Assembly (NCBI RefSeq): GCF_001563265.1
Contig: NZ_CP005083.1
Span: 3,289,001 to 3,353,000, forward strand
Reading direction: 5' to 3'
Origin: Sphingobium sp. TKS
Lineage (GTDB): Bacteria > Pseudomonadota > Alphaproteobacteria > Sphingomonadales > Sphingomonadaceae
DNA length: 64,000 nt
Shown here: positions 35,526 to 44,789 of the stretch, one piece after another
Layout: the number at the start of each line of letters is the position of its first letter
Position numbering within the stretch: the first letter of the stretch is position 1
The notes under the pieces: model-generated
What the model saw: only the letters and a program-made list of their open reading frames with translations
What the model was told of the DNA's origin: nothing
The model's database searches: none
Made by a program: the position numbers and the translations under genes

Positions 35526-36041
35526 CTATTCGGCTTCCATAGACTTGTGCGCCCGGCGCTCTGCCACGAATTCGCTGATCGCCTGACCGCTGGCATTGAG
35601 CAGCGGATAGGTGCGCGCGTCGGACAACCAATCCGGGCGTCGGGCACCACTGCCGTAGAAAGTGTCGTAGACGAGGCTGAACGCCAGAAACACCAGAGTC
35701 GCGCCGATCAAGCCCTTGACCGCGCCGAAGCCCGCGCCCAGCACGCGGTCGACGGGACCGAGCACCGACTGGCGCGTGCGGCGGCCGATCGCATGGGCCA
35801 GCAGCTTGCCCGCGCCGAAGGTGATGCCGAACACCAGCGCGAAGGCGAGCACCGCCGCGCCGCTGGTGCTGCCGATGAAGGGTGTGACCAGCTCGGTGGC
35901 CGAAGCGTGGAACAGGCGGATTGCGAAGATCGCCAGCACCCAGGCGATCAGCGACAGGGTTTCCTGCACAAAGCCGCGCATCAGGCCGAAGATCGCACAA
36001 CCGCCGATCAGGAGCAGGACGAGAATATCGATCGCGTTCAT
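35526..36041 (-). CDS. cvpA: CvpA family membrane protein
   Basis: 171 residues, four hydrophobic helices: MNAIDILVLLLIGGCAIFGL, RGFVQETLSLIAWVLAIFAI, AAVLAFALVFGITFGAGKLL and GAVKGLIGATLVFLAFSLVY. Normal length. Implicated in envelope or colicin V functions in other bacteria; biochemical role not settled. Begins 11 bases after the radA stop codon on the same strand, so probably co-transcribed with it. Confidence 0.93.
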   Translation of the reverse strand: MNAIDILVLLLIGGCAIFGLMRGFVQETLSLIAWVLAIFAIRLFHASATELVTPFIGSTSGAAVLAFALVFGITFGAGKLLAHAIGRRTRQSVLGPVDRVLGAGFGAVKGLIGATLVFLAFSLVYDTFYGSGARRPDWLSDARTYPLLNASGQAISEFVAERRAHKSMEAE

Positions 36042-36052
36042 CGCGTTGCTGG

Positions 36053-37420
36053 CTATCCGCGCCCGAGCATCTGGTCAACAAGTTGCGCGAGGGCGCGATA
36101 GCCGCTGACGGAAATGCCCTTCACCCCATCGGCCACGGCGGCAGGCACGAAGGCGCGATTGAAGCCCAGCTTGGCAGCTTCGCGCAGGCGGAGCGGCGCA
36201 TGGGCGACCGGGCGGATTTCGCCGGACAGCGCGATTTCACCGAAGAGAACGACGTCGGCGGGAACCGGGCGTTCCGACAGCGCGGACATCAGCGCGGCGG
36301 CGACGGCCAGGTCGGCGGCGGGGTCCGACAGGCGATAGCCGCCCGCGACGTTGAGATAGACTTCGCAGGTCGAGAAACTGAGCCCACAACGCGCCTCCAG
36401 CACGGCAAGCACCATGGCAAGCCGCCCGCTGTCCCACCCGACCACCGCACGGCGGGGGGTAGCGCCGCTGGAAAGGCGGACGACCAGCGCCTGTATCTCC
36501 ACCAGCACCGGGCGCGTGCCTTCCAGCGCCGGAAAGACGGTGGCGCCTGTTACCGTTTCATCGCGGTGCGTCAGGAACAGGGCGGAAGGATTGCTCACCT
36601 CCTCCAGCCCCTCCGCCACCATGGCGAAGACGCCAATCTCGTCCGTGCCGCCGAAGCGGTTCTTGATCGCGCGCAAGATGCGATATTGATGGCTGCGTTC
36701 GCCCTCGAAGCTCAGCACCGTGTCGACCATATGTTCCAGCACGCGCGGTCCCGCGATGCTGCCATCCTTGGTGACATGGCCAACGAGAATCAGCGCCGTG
36801 CCGCGCTGCTTGGCGAAGCGGATCAGTTCCTGGCTGGAAGCGCGCACCTGGCTCACCGTGCCGGGCGCGCCTTCGATCAGGTCGCTGTGCATGGTCTGGA
36901 TCGAATCGATGATGAGCAAGGCGGGCGGCGTTTCCTCTCCCAGCGTCGTCAAAATATCGCGGACGGAGGTGGCGCTGGCGAGTTGCACCGGGGCATTGCC
37001 CAGGCCCAGCCGCTGGGCGCGCAAGCGGACCTGATCGGCCGCTTCCTCGCCGCTGATATAGGCGACGCGGTGTCCCGCCATGGCGATGCGAGCGGCGGCC
37101 TGCAACAACAGCGTCGACTTGCCGATGCCGGGGTCACCGCCGATCAGCGTGGCGGAGCCGGAGACGATGCCGCCGCCCAAAGCGCGGTCGAACTCCGCAA
37201 TGCCGGTGGTGGTGCGGGGCGGCAATTCGACCTTGTCGTCCAGGCCCACCAGCCTCAGCGCGCGGCCGCCGCTGTGCAGATCATGGCGGGCGGAAAAAAT
37301 TGTTTCGGCCACTTCCTCAACGATGCTGTTCCATTCGCCGCAATCGTCGCATTGCCCCTGCCAACGGTTTGAAACAGTGCCGCATTGCTGACAGACGAAT
37401 TTGCGCTTTGCCTTTGCCAT
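36053..37420 (-). CDS. radA: DNA repair protein RadA
   Basis: 455 residues, full length. N-terminal zinc finger FVCQQCGTVSNRWQGQCDDC, RecA-like core with Walker A GGDPGIGKST (about 93-102), the RadA-specific KNRFG motif (about 251) and a C-terminal Lon-protease-like domain (VGWDSGRLAMVLAVLEARCG). Acts as a DnaB-like branch-migration helicase in recombination. Together with cvpA probably one operon, downstream of the divergent EEP gene at 37510. Confidence 0.97.
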   Translation of the reverse strand: MAKAKRKFVCQQCGTVSNRWQGQCDDCGEWNSIVEEVAETIFSARHDLHSGGRALRLVGLDDKVELPPRTTTGIAEFDRALGGGIVSGSATLIGGDPGIGKSTLLLQAAARIAMAGHRVAYISGEEAADQVRLRAQRLGLGNAPVQLASATSVRDILTTLGEETPPALLIIDSIQTMHSDLIEGAPGTVSQVRASSQELIRFAKQRGTALILVGHVTKDGSIAGPRVLEHMVDTVLSFEGERSHQYRILRAIKNRFGGTDEIGVFAMVAEGLEEVSNPSALFLTHRDETVTGATVFPALEGTRPVLVEIQALVVRLSSGATPRRAVVGWDSGRLAMVLAVLEARCGLSFSTCEVYLNVAGGYRLSDPAADLAVAAALMSALSERPVPADVVLFGEIALSGEIRPVAHAPLRLREAAKLGFNRAFVPAAVADGVKGISVSGYRALAQLVDQMLGRG

Positions 37421-37509
37421 GGGGCACGCATATCAGAACATATGCGGAACACAAATCCCCTTTGCATCTTCCCATGGAAACCGGGCGCGGAGTGGGGCAT
37501 TGTTTCGAC

Positions 37510-38208
37510 ATGAAGACCGTTCGTGTCGCGAGCTATAATATCCGCAAGGCCATTGGCACCGACCGCCGCCGGGTTCCGGAACGGGTGATCGACGTGCTGA
37601 ACGAACTGGACGCCGACATCATCGCGCTGCAGGAGGCGGACCGGCGCTTCGGCGTGCGGTCGGCGGCACTGCCGCCCTGGCTGCTGGAGAGCATCAGCCC
37701 CTACAAGCCGGTGCCGCTCAACGTGCATGTCGATTCCATGGGCTGGCACGGCAATGCCATATTGGTGCGCAAGGAAGCGCAAATCGGCACGCATGACGTG
37801 CTGCACCTGCCTTGCCTGGAACCACGCGGCGCCACCATGGCGGAGGTGACGCTGGGCAAGGCGAGCCTGCGCATCTTCGGCATGCATCTCGACCTGTCGG
37901 GGCTGTGGCGGCGCAAGCAGGCGGCGGCGGTGATCCACGCGGCGGGCCTGCGCGACACCATGCCGACGGTGCTGATGGGCGACCTCAACGAATGGAGCGC
38001 GGAACGGGGGTGCCTCGCGGATTTCGCGCGGCATTACAGCTTCGCGCCCTGCGGCCGGTCCTTCCATGCGCGGCGGCCAGTGGCGCGGCTCGACCGCATC
38101 ATGCATTGCGGGCAGTTGAAGCTGGCCGATTGCGGCGTGCATGAAAGCGCGGCGGCGCGGCGGGCTTCGGACCATCTGCCGATCTGGGCGGAGTTCAAGC
38201 TGGGGTGA
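37510..38208 (+). CDS. Endonuclease/exonuclease/phosphatase family hydrolase
   Basis: 232 residues from ATG 37510 (MKTVRVASYNIRKAIGTDRR). EEP-fold signatures in order: SYNIRK, ALQEAD (metal-binding glutamate), FGMHLDLSG, MGDLNEW and the final SDHLPIWAEF (catalytic histidine). Could act on phosphodiesters of nucleic acids, lipids or sugar phosphates; the sequence does not decide. Divergent from radA. Confidence 0.9.
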   Translation: MKTVRVASYNIRKAIGTDRRRVPERVIDVLNELDADIIALQEADRRFGVRSAALPPWLLESISPYKPVPLNVHVDSMGWHGNAILVRKEAQIGTHDVLHLPCLEPRGATMAEVTLGKASLRIFGMHLDLSGLWRRKQAAAVIHAAGLRDTMPTVLMGDLNEWSAERGCLADFARHYSFAPCGRSFHARRPVARLDRIMHCGQLKLADCGVHESAAARRASDHLPIWAEFKLG

Positions 38209-38289
38209 TGCGCGATTCCCGTGGGACAAACGCGCATACCCATCAACGCTCTCTCGACAAGCGGCTCTTGCTCTGCAACTCTCAACCCC

Positions 38290-40623
38290 ATGAAAGAGCG
38301 GGAACTCAGGCTCGCACTGGTCTGCTATGGCGGGATCAGCCTGGCCGTCTACATGCACGGCATCACAAAGGAAATCTGGCATCTGGCTCGGGCCAGCCGG
38401 GCTTTTCATGACGGCGCGCCATCGGGCAACAGCAGCGAGGCGGTCTATCGCAAACTGCTGAAGGATCTTGAACAGGCCTGCGGCGTCAAATTGCGCGTGA
38501 TGCCCGATATCATCGCGGGCGCGAGCGCGGGCGGGATCAACGGCATCTTCCTGGCACAGGCGATCGAGACGGGCCAGTCGCTCGACCCGCTGACCGACAT
38601 GTGGCTGGACAATGCCGATGTCGAAAGGCTGCTCGACCCCGACGCCCGGCCCGCCCGGCGGATCACCAAATTCTGGGCGACCCCGCTCGTCTGGATGGCG
38701 GCGCGGCATCCGGGCGACACGGTCGAGCGCACCGTCGCCCCCGACACGCGGGAGGAGGTGCGGCACAAGCTGTCGCACTTCATCCGCTCCCGCTGGTTCG
38801 AGCCGCCCTTTGGCGGCGAAGTCTTCACCGCCATGATCCTGGACGCCTTCGATGCGATGGAGGCGACCGGGCGCGGCCCCGCGCTGCTGCCCGCCGGTCA
38901 TCCGCTGGACCTGTTCGTCACCGTCACTGATTTCGAAGGGCATCCGCAGAGCCTGAACCTCCACAGCCCGCCGCAGGTGGTGGAGACGGAGCATCGCCTG
39001 TCGATCGGCTTCCGCGCCCATGGTCAGGTCGGCCGCAGCCTTGCCGATCCTGCCGAGTTGGTCTTCGCCGCGCGCGCGACCGCCAGCTTCCCCGGCGCCT
39101 TCCCGCCCTTCACCGTGCGCGAGCTGGACCGGGTGCTGAAACGCCGCCATCGCGCCTGGCCGACGCGGGACGCCTTCCTGACGCGCGCCCTGCCCCGCCA
39201 CGCCGCGCGGGGCCGCGTGGAGGATGCCGTGCTGATCGACGGATCGGTGCTGGCCAACGCCCCCTTCGCGCAGGCGATCGGCGCGCTCAAGAACCGTCCG
39301 TCCCGGCGGGAGGTCGATCGGCGCTTCGTTTATATCGACCCCAAGCCCGGGCACCGCTCGATCCAGCTCAACCGGCAGGGCGAGGCGGAGGAGGCGCCTT
39401 CGGGCGAGGAGGCGCCCCTGCCTGGCTTCTTCCGCACCATATTCGGCGCCTTGAGCGACATTCCCCGCGAACAGCCGATCCGCGACAATCTGGAGGCGAT
39501 CGACCGGCACAGCGCCCGCATCCGGCGCATGGTGCGCATATTGAACGCGCTGCGGCCGGGGATCGAGGCCGAGGTGGAGGGCACCATCGGCGGTATGCTG
39601 TTCCTCGACCGGCCGACGCCTGCCCGGCTTTCCGCCTGGCGCGGCAAGGCGCAGCAGCGGGCGGCCAACTCCGCCGGTTTCGCCTTTCCGGCTTACGGGC
39701 ATCTCAAGCTTTCCGGCATTGTCGAGGATCTGGCCGACCTGCTGTTCCGCCTGAGCGGGGAGGAAAGCCCGCTGATGCGCGAAAGCTACCGCCAGTCGCT
39801 GTGGAGCCATGTGCGCGCGATCGGTGCGGATCGATTGACCGAGGATGTCGGTCCCGCCTCCGCCCCGGTCGGCTTCTTCCGCCAGCATGACCTGCCCTTC
39901 CGCATTCGCCGCCTGCGTTTTCTGGCACGGCGGCTGGCCGAGACGCTGGAGGTGGAGACGACCACGGATGATGCCATCCTCCAGAAGATGCACGACGCCA
40001 TCTATGCCGCCCTGTCGCATTATACCGAATGCGAAGGCGTCGATTTCTATAATGGCGAAATCCGGGCAGCGGCGCGGGAGGTGCCCAATGATCCGGGCGC
40101 CGCGCTGGAGGCGGTGGCGCAACTGCGGGGCTTGCGCGAACGCGACGAGGCGGCGGACATGATGCTGGCCGATGCGCTGGCGGGGCTGCCCAAGGCGGCG
40201 CGGCGCACCATGCTGCTCGCCTATCTCGGCTTTCCCTTTTACGACATCGCCACCCTGCCGCTGCTGCAAGGCCATGGGATGGACGAATATGATCCGGTCA
40301 AGGTCGACCGGATTTCGCCGGAGGATTGCAGCGCGATCCGGCCCGGCGGGGCGGAAGCCACGCTGAAAGGCATTGAGTTCAACAATTTCGGCGCCTTCTT
40401 CAGCCGCGCCTATCGCGAGAATGATTATCTCTGGGGGCGGCTCCATGGGGTGGAGCGGCTTCTGGATATCGTGATTTCGGCATTGCCTGCGGCAAGCCGT
40501 CTTTCGCAGGAGGCGGTGCATCAGTATAGGCGGACCGCTTTCCTGGCGATCCTCGATGAAGAAGAAAAGCGGCTGGACCATGTCGCTGATCTGATCGCCA
40601 GCTTGCGAGAGGAGATTGGGTGA
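38290..40623 (+). CDS. Patatin-like phospholipase family protein
   Basis: 777 residues from ATG 38290 (MKERELRLALVCYGGISLAV). Patatin domain with anion hole CYGGISLAVYMHGITKEIWH, serine elbow GASAGG at about 77-82 (IIAGASAGGINGIFLAQAIE) and the catalytic DG in LIDGSVLANAPF near residue 316. The large C-terminal part and total length match the patatin-related family with a DUF3376 region. Probably a lipid acyl hydrolase. Stop codon overlaps the start of the following lipoprotein gene. Confidence 0.9.
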   Translation: MKERELRLALVCYGGISLAVYMHGITKEIWHLARASRAFHDGAPSGNSSEAVYRKLLKDLEQACGVKLRVMPDIIAGASAGGINGIFLAQAIETGQSLDPLTDMWLDNADVERLLDPDARPARRITKFWATPLVWMAARHPGDTVERTVAPDTREEVRHKLSHFIRSRWFEPPFGGEVFTAMILDAFDAMEATGRGPALLPAGHPLDLFVTVTDFEGHPQSLNLHSPPQVVETEHRLSIGFRAHGQVGRSLADPAELVFAARATASFPGAFPPFTVRELDRVLKRRHRAWPTRDAFLTRALPRHAARGRVEDAVLIDGSVLANAPFAQAIGALKNRPSRREVDRRFVYIDPKPGHRSIQLNRQGEAEEAPSGEEAPLPGFFRTIFGALSDIPREQPIRDNLEAIDRHSARIRRMVRILNALRPGIEAEVEGTIGGMLFLDRPTPARLSAWRGKAQQRAANSAGFAFPAYGHLKLSGIVEDLADLLFRLSGEESPLMRESYRQSLWSHVRAIGADRLTEDVGPASAPVGFFRQHDLPFRIRRLRFLARRLAETLEVETTTDDAILQKMHDAIYAALSHYTECEGVDFYNGEIRAAAREVPNDPGAALEAVAQLRGLRERDEAADMMLADALAGLPKAARRTMLLAYLGFPFYDIATLPLLQGHGMDEYDPVKVDRISPEDCSAIRPGGAEATLKGIEFNNFGAFFSRAYRENDYLWGRLHGVERLLDIVISALPAASRLSQEAVHQYRRTAFLAILDEEEKRLDHVADLIASLREEIG

Positions 40624-41243
40624 ACGCAGGCCGGACGCTGTTTCCGATGATGGTGCTGGCGCTGGTTGCCGGTTGTTCTCCAGCCCCCGACGAGCAGGTG
40701 AGCGCGAGAGAACGGCCTGGTGAACGGGCCGCCCTGCCCGATTCGTCGTTGACGCGGGATGCGCCGTTGCCCCGCGAAGCGGCGGCTCCGGCATCAGCCC
40801 CCGCCATTCTTCCCGACATCGATCCCGCCCTTGCCGACATGCAAGCGGCGCAGGGCGGCGAACGGAAGGCGAGAAATCGGACGCCCGCCGATCCGACCAG
40901 TAAAACGCCGTCGCAGTCGCTGCCGACAACACCATCTGTGGCCAACATCCGGCCCCCGGCCTATGTCCTGGACCTGCCACCCTCTGACGGTGCGGCCGAC
41001 GCCCAGCCCTTTCCCGATGAGGTGACGCGCTACATGGTGGACCGCGACAGTTGCGACCATTTTCGCGGCGAGGAAGCCTATGATACGGAGCGGCTTGCCT
41101 ATTTGCAGGAGAATATAGCGGAGCTTTGCACGGGCACCGACGCCCGGCTGGCGCTGCTGCGCCAGCTTTATGCCCGTGACCCGGCGGTCATGTCCGCGCT
41201 CAGCGGCTATGACGACCGGATCGAGGGCAACGCATCGCAATAG
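40620..41243 (+). CDS. Predicted lipoprotein, unknown function
   Basis: 207 residues, GTG start at 40620 overlapping the patatin-like gene stop by four bases. Signal peptide with lipobox LVAGC (cysteine near residue 19), a long proline/alanine-rich linker, then a small C-terminal domain RYMVDRDSCDHFRGEEAYDT with two further cysteines. No family recognised. Coupling to the patatin-like gene suggests a shared envelope-related role, but nothing in the sequence proves it. Confidence 0.75.
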   Translation: MNAGRTLFPMMVLALVAGCSPAPDEQVSARERPGERAALPDSSLTRDAPLPREAAAPASAPAILPDIDPALADMQAAQGGERKARNRTPADPTSKTPSQSLPTTPSVANIRPPAYVLDLPPSDGAADAQPFPDEVTRYMVDRDSCDHFRGEEAYDTERLAYLQENIAELCTGTDARLALLRQLYARDPAVMSALSGYDDRIEGNASQ

Positions 41244-41246
41244 CGC

Positions 41247-41534
41247 TTACAACAGAGCGTCGATCTGCGTGGCGAGGTCGATGTCGCGGCGCGACAGGCC
41301 GCCCGCATCATGGGTGGTCAATATGATGTCGACCCGGTTGTAGACATTCGACCATTCGGGATGATGGTCCGCCTTTTCCGCAAGCAGCGCCACCTGCGTC
41401 ATGAAACCGAAGGCGGCGGTGAAATCCTTGAACGTGAAGAGGCGGCGGATGCCGTCAGGGTCTTGAACGGCCGTCCATTCGGGCAAGTTCCTGAGCGCCA
41501 GAGCGCGTTCCTCTCCATCCAGTTTCGCGATCAT
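41247..41534 (-). CDS. 4a-hydroxytetrahydrobiopterin dehydratase (PCD/DCoH)
   Basis: 95 residues from ATG 41534 with an AGGAAAAAGAG purine tract upstream. Family core: [20 protein letters not shown], then [20 protein letters not shown] (paired histidines of the active site) and [13 protein letters not shown]. Normal length. Recycles the pterin cofactor of aromatic amino-acid hydroxylases; no hydroxylase gene is adjacent. Convergent with the lipoprotein gene, three bases apart. Confidence 0.95.
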   Translation of the reverse strand: MIAKLDGEERALALRNLPEWTAVQDPDGIRRLFTFKDFTAAFGFMTQVALLAEKADHHPEWSNVYNRVDIILTTHDAGGLSRRDIDLATQIDALL

Positions 41535-41618
41535 CTCTTTTTCCTGACTTTTCCCCGCCTCATCCGACGGCATTAACCCATTTTCCGGTGCGTCGAGAGT
41601 TTGCAGACGATTCGGAAC

Positions 41619-42044
41619 ATGCTTTATGTCTTCCCTATGCATGATGCCGGTCAACCACCCCGATTTGCGCCGACGCGCGAGGATATCGAAAAGCTGGCGC
41701 TGAAGGCGCTGACGCGCCTGCCCGAACCGTTCCGGTCGCATCTTTCCGACGTCGTGCTGTTCGTTGAGGAATTTGCCGATCCCGGAATACTCAAGGAGAT
41801 GGAGATCGACGATCCCTTCGGCCTCACCGGCCTCTATTCCGGCCGGCCGGTGGGGGAAGCGGCGCAGACCGGCGACATGCCGCCGACCGTGCACCTGTTC
41901 CGCCGTCCGCTGCTGGACGAATGGGTGGAAACCGGCGTGCCGCTCGACATGCTGATCACCCATGTGGTGGTGCATGAAATCGGCCATCATTTCGGCCTCT
42001 CCGACCTCGACATGCATGTCCTGGAGGACATGGTCACCCTATGA
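41619..42044 (+). CDS. Minimal zincin-type metallopeptidase family protein
   Basis: 141 residues (ATG 41619; ATG 41637 also plausible, neither with a clear SD). Contains the zinc site [11 protein letters not shown] (HExxHxxGxxD) near the C-terminus, with [19 protein letters not shown] blocks of the short zincin family. Small cytoplasmic protein of unknown substrate. Overlaps ccmA by four bases (ATGA), so it is translated with the cytochrome c maturation genes. Confidence 0.9.
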   Translation: MLYVFPMHDAGQPPRFAPTREDIEKLALKALTRLPEPFRSHLSDVVLFVEEFADPGILKEMEIDDPFGLTGLYSGRPVGEAAQTGDMPPTVHLFRRPLLDEWVETGVPLDMLITHVVVHEIGHHFGLSDLDMHVLEDMVTL

Positions 42045-42643
42045 GCCGGGTGGGATTGCACCTGTCGGACGTCGCCTGCGTGCGCGGCGGGCGGTTGCTG
42101 TTCCGCGGCGTCGATCTTGCCATGGAGCCGGGCGGCAGCGCGCTGCTGAAAGGGCCGAACGGCATCGGCAAGTCCAGCCTGATGCGGATCTGCGCCGGGC
42201 TGCTGCGCGCTTCGGCGGGAACGGTGGACCGCCATGGCAGGGTCGCGCTGACCGACGAACGGCTGGCGCTGGACATGGAACAGCCGCTCGGCGCGGCGCT
42301 CGGCTTTTGGGCGCGGCTGGATGCGGCGGCGCCGGGCGCGCTGGACGCGGCTTTGGCGGCGATGGCGCTGGAGGCGCTCCGCCAGGTGCCGGTGCGCATG
42401 CTGTCGACCGGCCAGCGCAAGCGCGCGGCGCTGGCGCGGGTGATCGCTGGGGGCGCGCCGATCTGGCTGCTCGATGAACCGGGCAACGGGCTGGACGATG
42501 CGGCGTTGGAACTGCTGGGCGATGCGGTGGCGGCGCATCTGGCCAAGGGCGGAATCGTCGTCGCTGCGTCGCATCAGCCGCTGCCGCTGGCGACGCCGGT
42601 GATATTGGCGATGCAGGATCATGTCGCGGAGGAGGACGCGTGA
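42041..42643 (+). CDS. ccmA: Heme exporter ATP-binding protein CcmA
   Basis: 200-residue ABC ATPase. Walker A LLKGPNGIGKSSLMRICAGL, signature motif LSTGQRKRAALARVI, Walker B WLLDEPGNGLDD and H-loop ASHQPL. Length and the STGQ(R/K)KR signature fit CcmA, which drives release of heme from the CcmC-CcmE complex in system I cytochrome c maturation. Overlaps ccmB by four bases. The remaining ccm genes are not in the window. Confidence 0.94.
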   Translation: MSRVGLHLSDVACVRGGRLLFRGVDLAMEPGGSALLKGPNGIGKSSLMRICAGLLRASAGTVDRHGRVALTDERLALDMEQPLGAALGFWARLDAAAPGALDAALAAMALEALRQVPVRMLSTGQRKRAALARVIAGGAPIWLLDEPGNGLDDAALELLGDAVAAHLAKGGIVVAASHQPLPLATPVILAMQDHVAEEDA

Positions 42644-43287
42644 ATATCCTCCTGACCCTGGCCAGCCGGGATTTGCGGCAGGCCTGGCAGTCCGCCGGGC
42701 TGTGGCTGCCCGTCGCCTTTCTGTTGCTGGTCGCCAGCCTCTATCCCTTTGCGGTGGGGCCCGATGCGGCCTTGTTGCGGCGGACTGGTGGCGGCATGCT
42801 GTGGATCGCGGCGCTGCTCGCCAGCCTCTTGCCGGTGGACCGGCTGGTGGCGCCGGACAGGGACGCGGGCGTGCTCGATCAGATCGCTCTGCGCGGCATC
42901 GGGGAGGAGATGGTCGTGCTGGCGCGGCTGATCGCGCATTGGCTGGGTTTCGGCCCGGCGCTCATGATCGCGACCCTGCCCGCCGCTGCCCTGTTGAAGC
43001 TGGATGGAGCGACCATCGGCTTGCTGGAGGCGGGACTGTTGATCGGCACGCCTGCGCTGGCGGCACTGGGGCTGCTGGTGGCGACATTGACCGCCGGGCT
43101 GCGATCGAGCGGCGCGCTGGCGGGGCTGCTGGCGCTGCCGCTGGCCGTGCCGCTGCTGATCTTCGGCGCGGGGACGCTGGGCGACGGCAGCGGCGCGGCG
43201 CTCAAATTCCTGGGCGCGGCATCGCTGCTGCTGGTCGCGATCACGCCCTTTGCCGGCGGTGCTGCGATCCGGGCGGGGCGGGAATAA
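42640..43287 (+). CDS. ccmB: Heme exporter membrane protein CcmB
   Basis: 215 residues, GTG start overlapping ccmA. Six hydrophobic helices; N-terminal LASRDLRQAWQSAGLWLPVA and LASLLPVDRLVAPDRDAGVL are typical of CcmB. Membrane partner of CcmA. Followed by a repeat-filled 214-base gap. Confidence 0.94.
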   Translation: MNILLTLASRDLRQAWQSAGLWLPVAFLLLVASLYPFAVGPDAALLRRTGGGMLWIAALLASLLPVDRLVAPDRDAGVLDQIALRGIGEEMVVLARLIAHWLGFGPALMIATLPAAALLKLDGATIGLLEAGLLIGTPALAALGLLVATLTAGLRSSGALAGLLALPLAVPLLIFGAGTLGDGSGAALKFLGAASLLLVAITPFAGGAAIRAGRE

Positions 43288-43351
43288 GCGAGACGGTTTC
43301 GGTTGGAAGGCGGACGATCTGCTTCGCGCTGCTTTCCTTGAAGCGCATCGC

Positions 43352-43432
43352 GCTCCTGCGAAGGCAGGAGCCCAGTTCCTACGGTGCGATGATCCACAAG
43401 CGGCGGAACTGGGTTCCTGCCTTCGCAGGAAC
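43352..43432. repeat. Inverted repeat pair (CCTGCGAAGGCAGG family)
   Basis: 28-bp arms beginning GCTCCTGCGAAGGCAGGAGC (43352-43379) and the inverted copy (43405-43432) with two mismatches, 25 bp apart. Each arm folds by itself (CCTGC-gaag-GCAGG). Related single copies lie at 45851-45870 and 54725-54745. Between ccmB and the DMT permease. Confidence 0.85.
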
Positions 43433-43501
43433 ACGGATCAATCAATGGCTTGCATTGGCCAAAACTCGACAACCGAGTGCCATTAGGCCAAAGGCGCGGA
43501 C

Positions 43502-44398
43502 ATGATTGCCGCCCTCGCCTCCCTTCTCTTCATTCTCATTTGGTCGACCGGCTTCATCGTCGCACGGGCCATGGTGCCCCACGCTGCGCCGGAGTTGATC
43601 CTTGCCCTGCGGCTGACGCTGACGACTCTGCTGCTGGCAGGGGCCGCGCTTTGTGCACGGCAAGCCCTGCCTCGCGGGCGGCGGTTGACGCTGCACTTGG
43701 CGGCTGGGGCGATGCTGCACGGCTTCTATCTGACGCTCAGTTGGTGGGCAGTGAACAACGGCATGCCCGCCGGAGTCATGGCGTTGCTGGGGGCGCTGCA
43801 ACCGCTGATGGTCGCGGTGGCGAGCGTCGCCTTTCTGGGGGATCGGTTACCGCCCCGCGCCTGGACCGGGCTGGCAATCGCGATTCTTGGGGTCGGCTGC
43901 GTGCTGCTTCCCGCGATCGGGCGGGCGGGCGCGGGATCGATCACGATATGGCCTGCGTTTGCGGGGATGGTGGCGGTGCTGGGCATGGCGGGCGGCACGC
44001 TGATCCAGCGCGGGGCGATTGCCGGCGATGGCATCGCGATTTCAGGCGCGGTGCAGAATGCGGGCGGCGCGCTGGTCGCGCTGATGGCGGCGCTGATCGT
44101 AGGCGAATATCGTTGGGATGGAAATCCCATCCTCTGGCTGGGTCTGGGCTGGTCGGTGCTGGGCCTGTCGGCGGGTGGACTGTCGCTGCTGGTGTGGCTG
44201 GTGCGGCATCAGGGGCCGACGCGCATGTCTATGCTGTTGCTGCTGGTGCCGCCGCTCGCCGCCATCGAGGCTTGGCTGCTGTTCGGGGAGCGGCTGGGGC
44301 CGGTGCAGCTCATCGGCTTCGCTTTGGCGCTCGGCGGGGTGATGCTGGGCCGATCGACACGGCCCGCGCGCGGCCAGGAAATCACCGAACCGGCCTGA
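43502..44398 (+). CDS. DMT-superfamily (EamA) permease
   Basis: 298 residues, ten hydrophobic helices in two EamA repeats: FILIWSTGFIVARAMVPHAA, LSWWAVNNGMPAGVMALLGA, and LLLVPPLAAIEAWLLFGERL near the end, the last typical of the second repeat. Likely metabolite exporter; substrate unknown. Distinct in sequence from the transporter at 6255-7145. Convergent with the chorismate mutase gene. Confidence 0.9.
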   Translation: MIAALASLLFILIWSTGFIVARAMVPHAAPELILALRLTLTTLLLAGAALCARQALPRGRRLTLHLAAGAMLHGFYLTLSWWAVNNGMPAGVMALLGALQPLMVAVASVAFLGDRLPPRAWTGLAIAILGVGCVLLPAIGRAGAGSITIWPAFAGMVAVLGMAGGTLIQRGAIAGDGIAISGAVQNAGGALVALMAALIVGEYRWDGNPILWLGLGWSVLGLSAGGLSLLVWLVRHQGPTRMSMLLLLVPPLAAIEAWLLFGERLGPVQLIGFALALGGVMLGRSTRPARGQEITEPA

Positions 44399-44401
44399 CG
44401 C

Positions 44402-44686
44402 TCAGCCCTGCTGTTCGCGCAGACGCTCATGGTGCCGGATCACCTCATCGATAATGAAGCGCAGGAATTTTTCCGTGAAGTCGGGGTCCAGATTAGCGTC
44501 GGTCGCAAGTTGGCGCAGACGCGTGATCTGGCGTTCCTCCCGGCCCGGATCGGCGGGGGGCAGGTCGTGGGTCGCCTTGTGCTCACCCACCGCCTGGGTG
44601 ATCTTGAACCGCTCGGCCAGCATGAAGACCAGCGCCGCGTCGATATTGTCGATGCTCTCGCGATAGCGCTTCAAAGTCTCGTCCAC
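44402..44686 (-). CDS. AroQ-type chorismate mutase
   Basis: 94 residues from GTG 44686, chosen because GGAGG lies six bases upstream. All-helical AroQ fold: ESIDNIDAALVFMLAERFKI (first helix with the arginine/glutamate positions of the family), TQAVGEHKATHDLPPADPGR and EERQITRLR. Converts chorismate to prephenate for phenylalanine and tyrosine. Free-standing, not fused to prephenate dehydratase. Divergent from the polyprenyl synthase gene. Confidence 0.92.
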   Translation of the reverse strand: MDETLKRYRESIDNIDAALVFMLAERFKITQAVGEHKATHDLPPADPGREERQITRLRQLATDANLDPDFTEKFLRFIIDEVIRHHERLREQQG

Positions 44687-44789
44687 TGTGGTCCTCCGAT
44701 CAATTGGGAGGCTTTTTGCCGCTTCCGCACGCCCGCGCAAGCTATTCCCGCTTGCCTTTAGCATTTTGGCCCGCCACATGGCGCTTGTC

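Noticed and set aside
37255..40980. A 1,241-codon open frame on the minus strand opposite radA start, EEP and patatin-like genes
   Set aside because: It is the antisense of three well-supported genes, composed of low-complexity Arg/Gln/Gly/His-rich sequence with no domain. Long chance frames are expected in GC-rich DNA.
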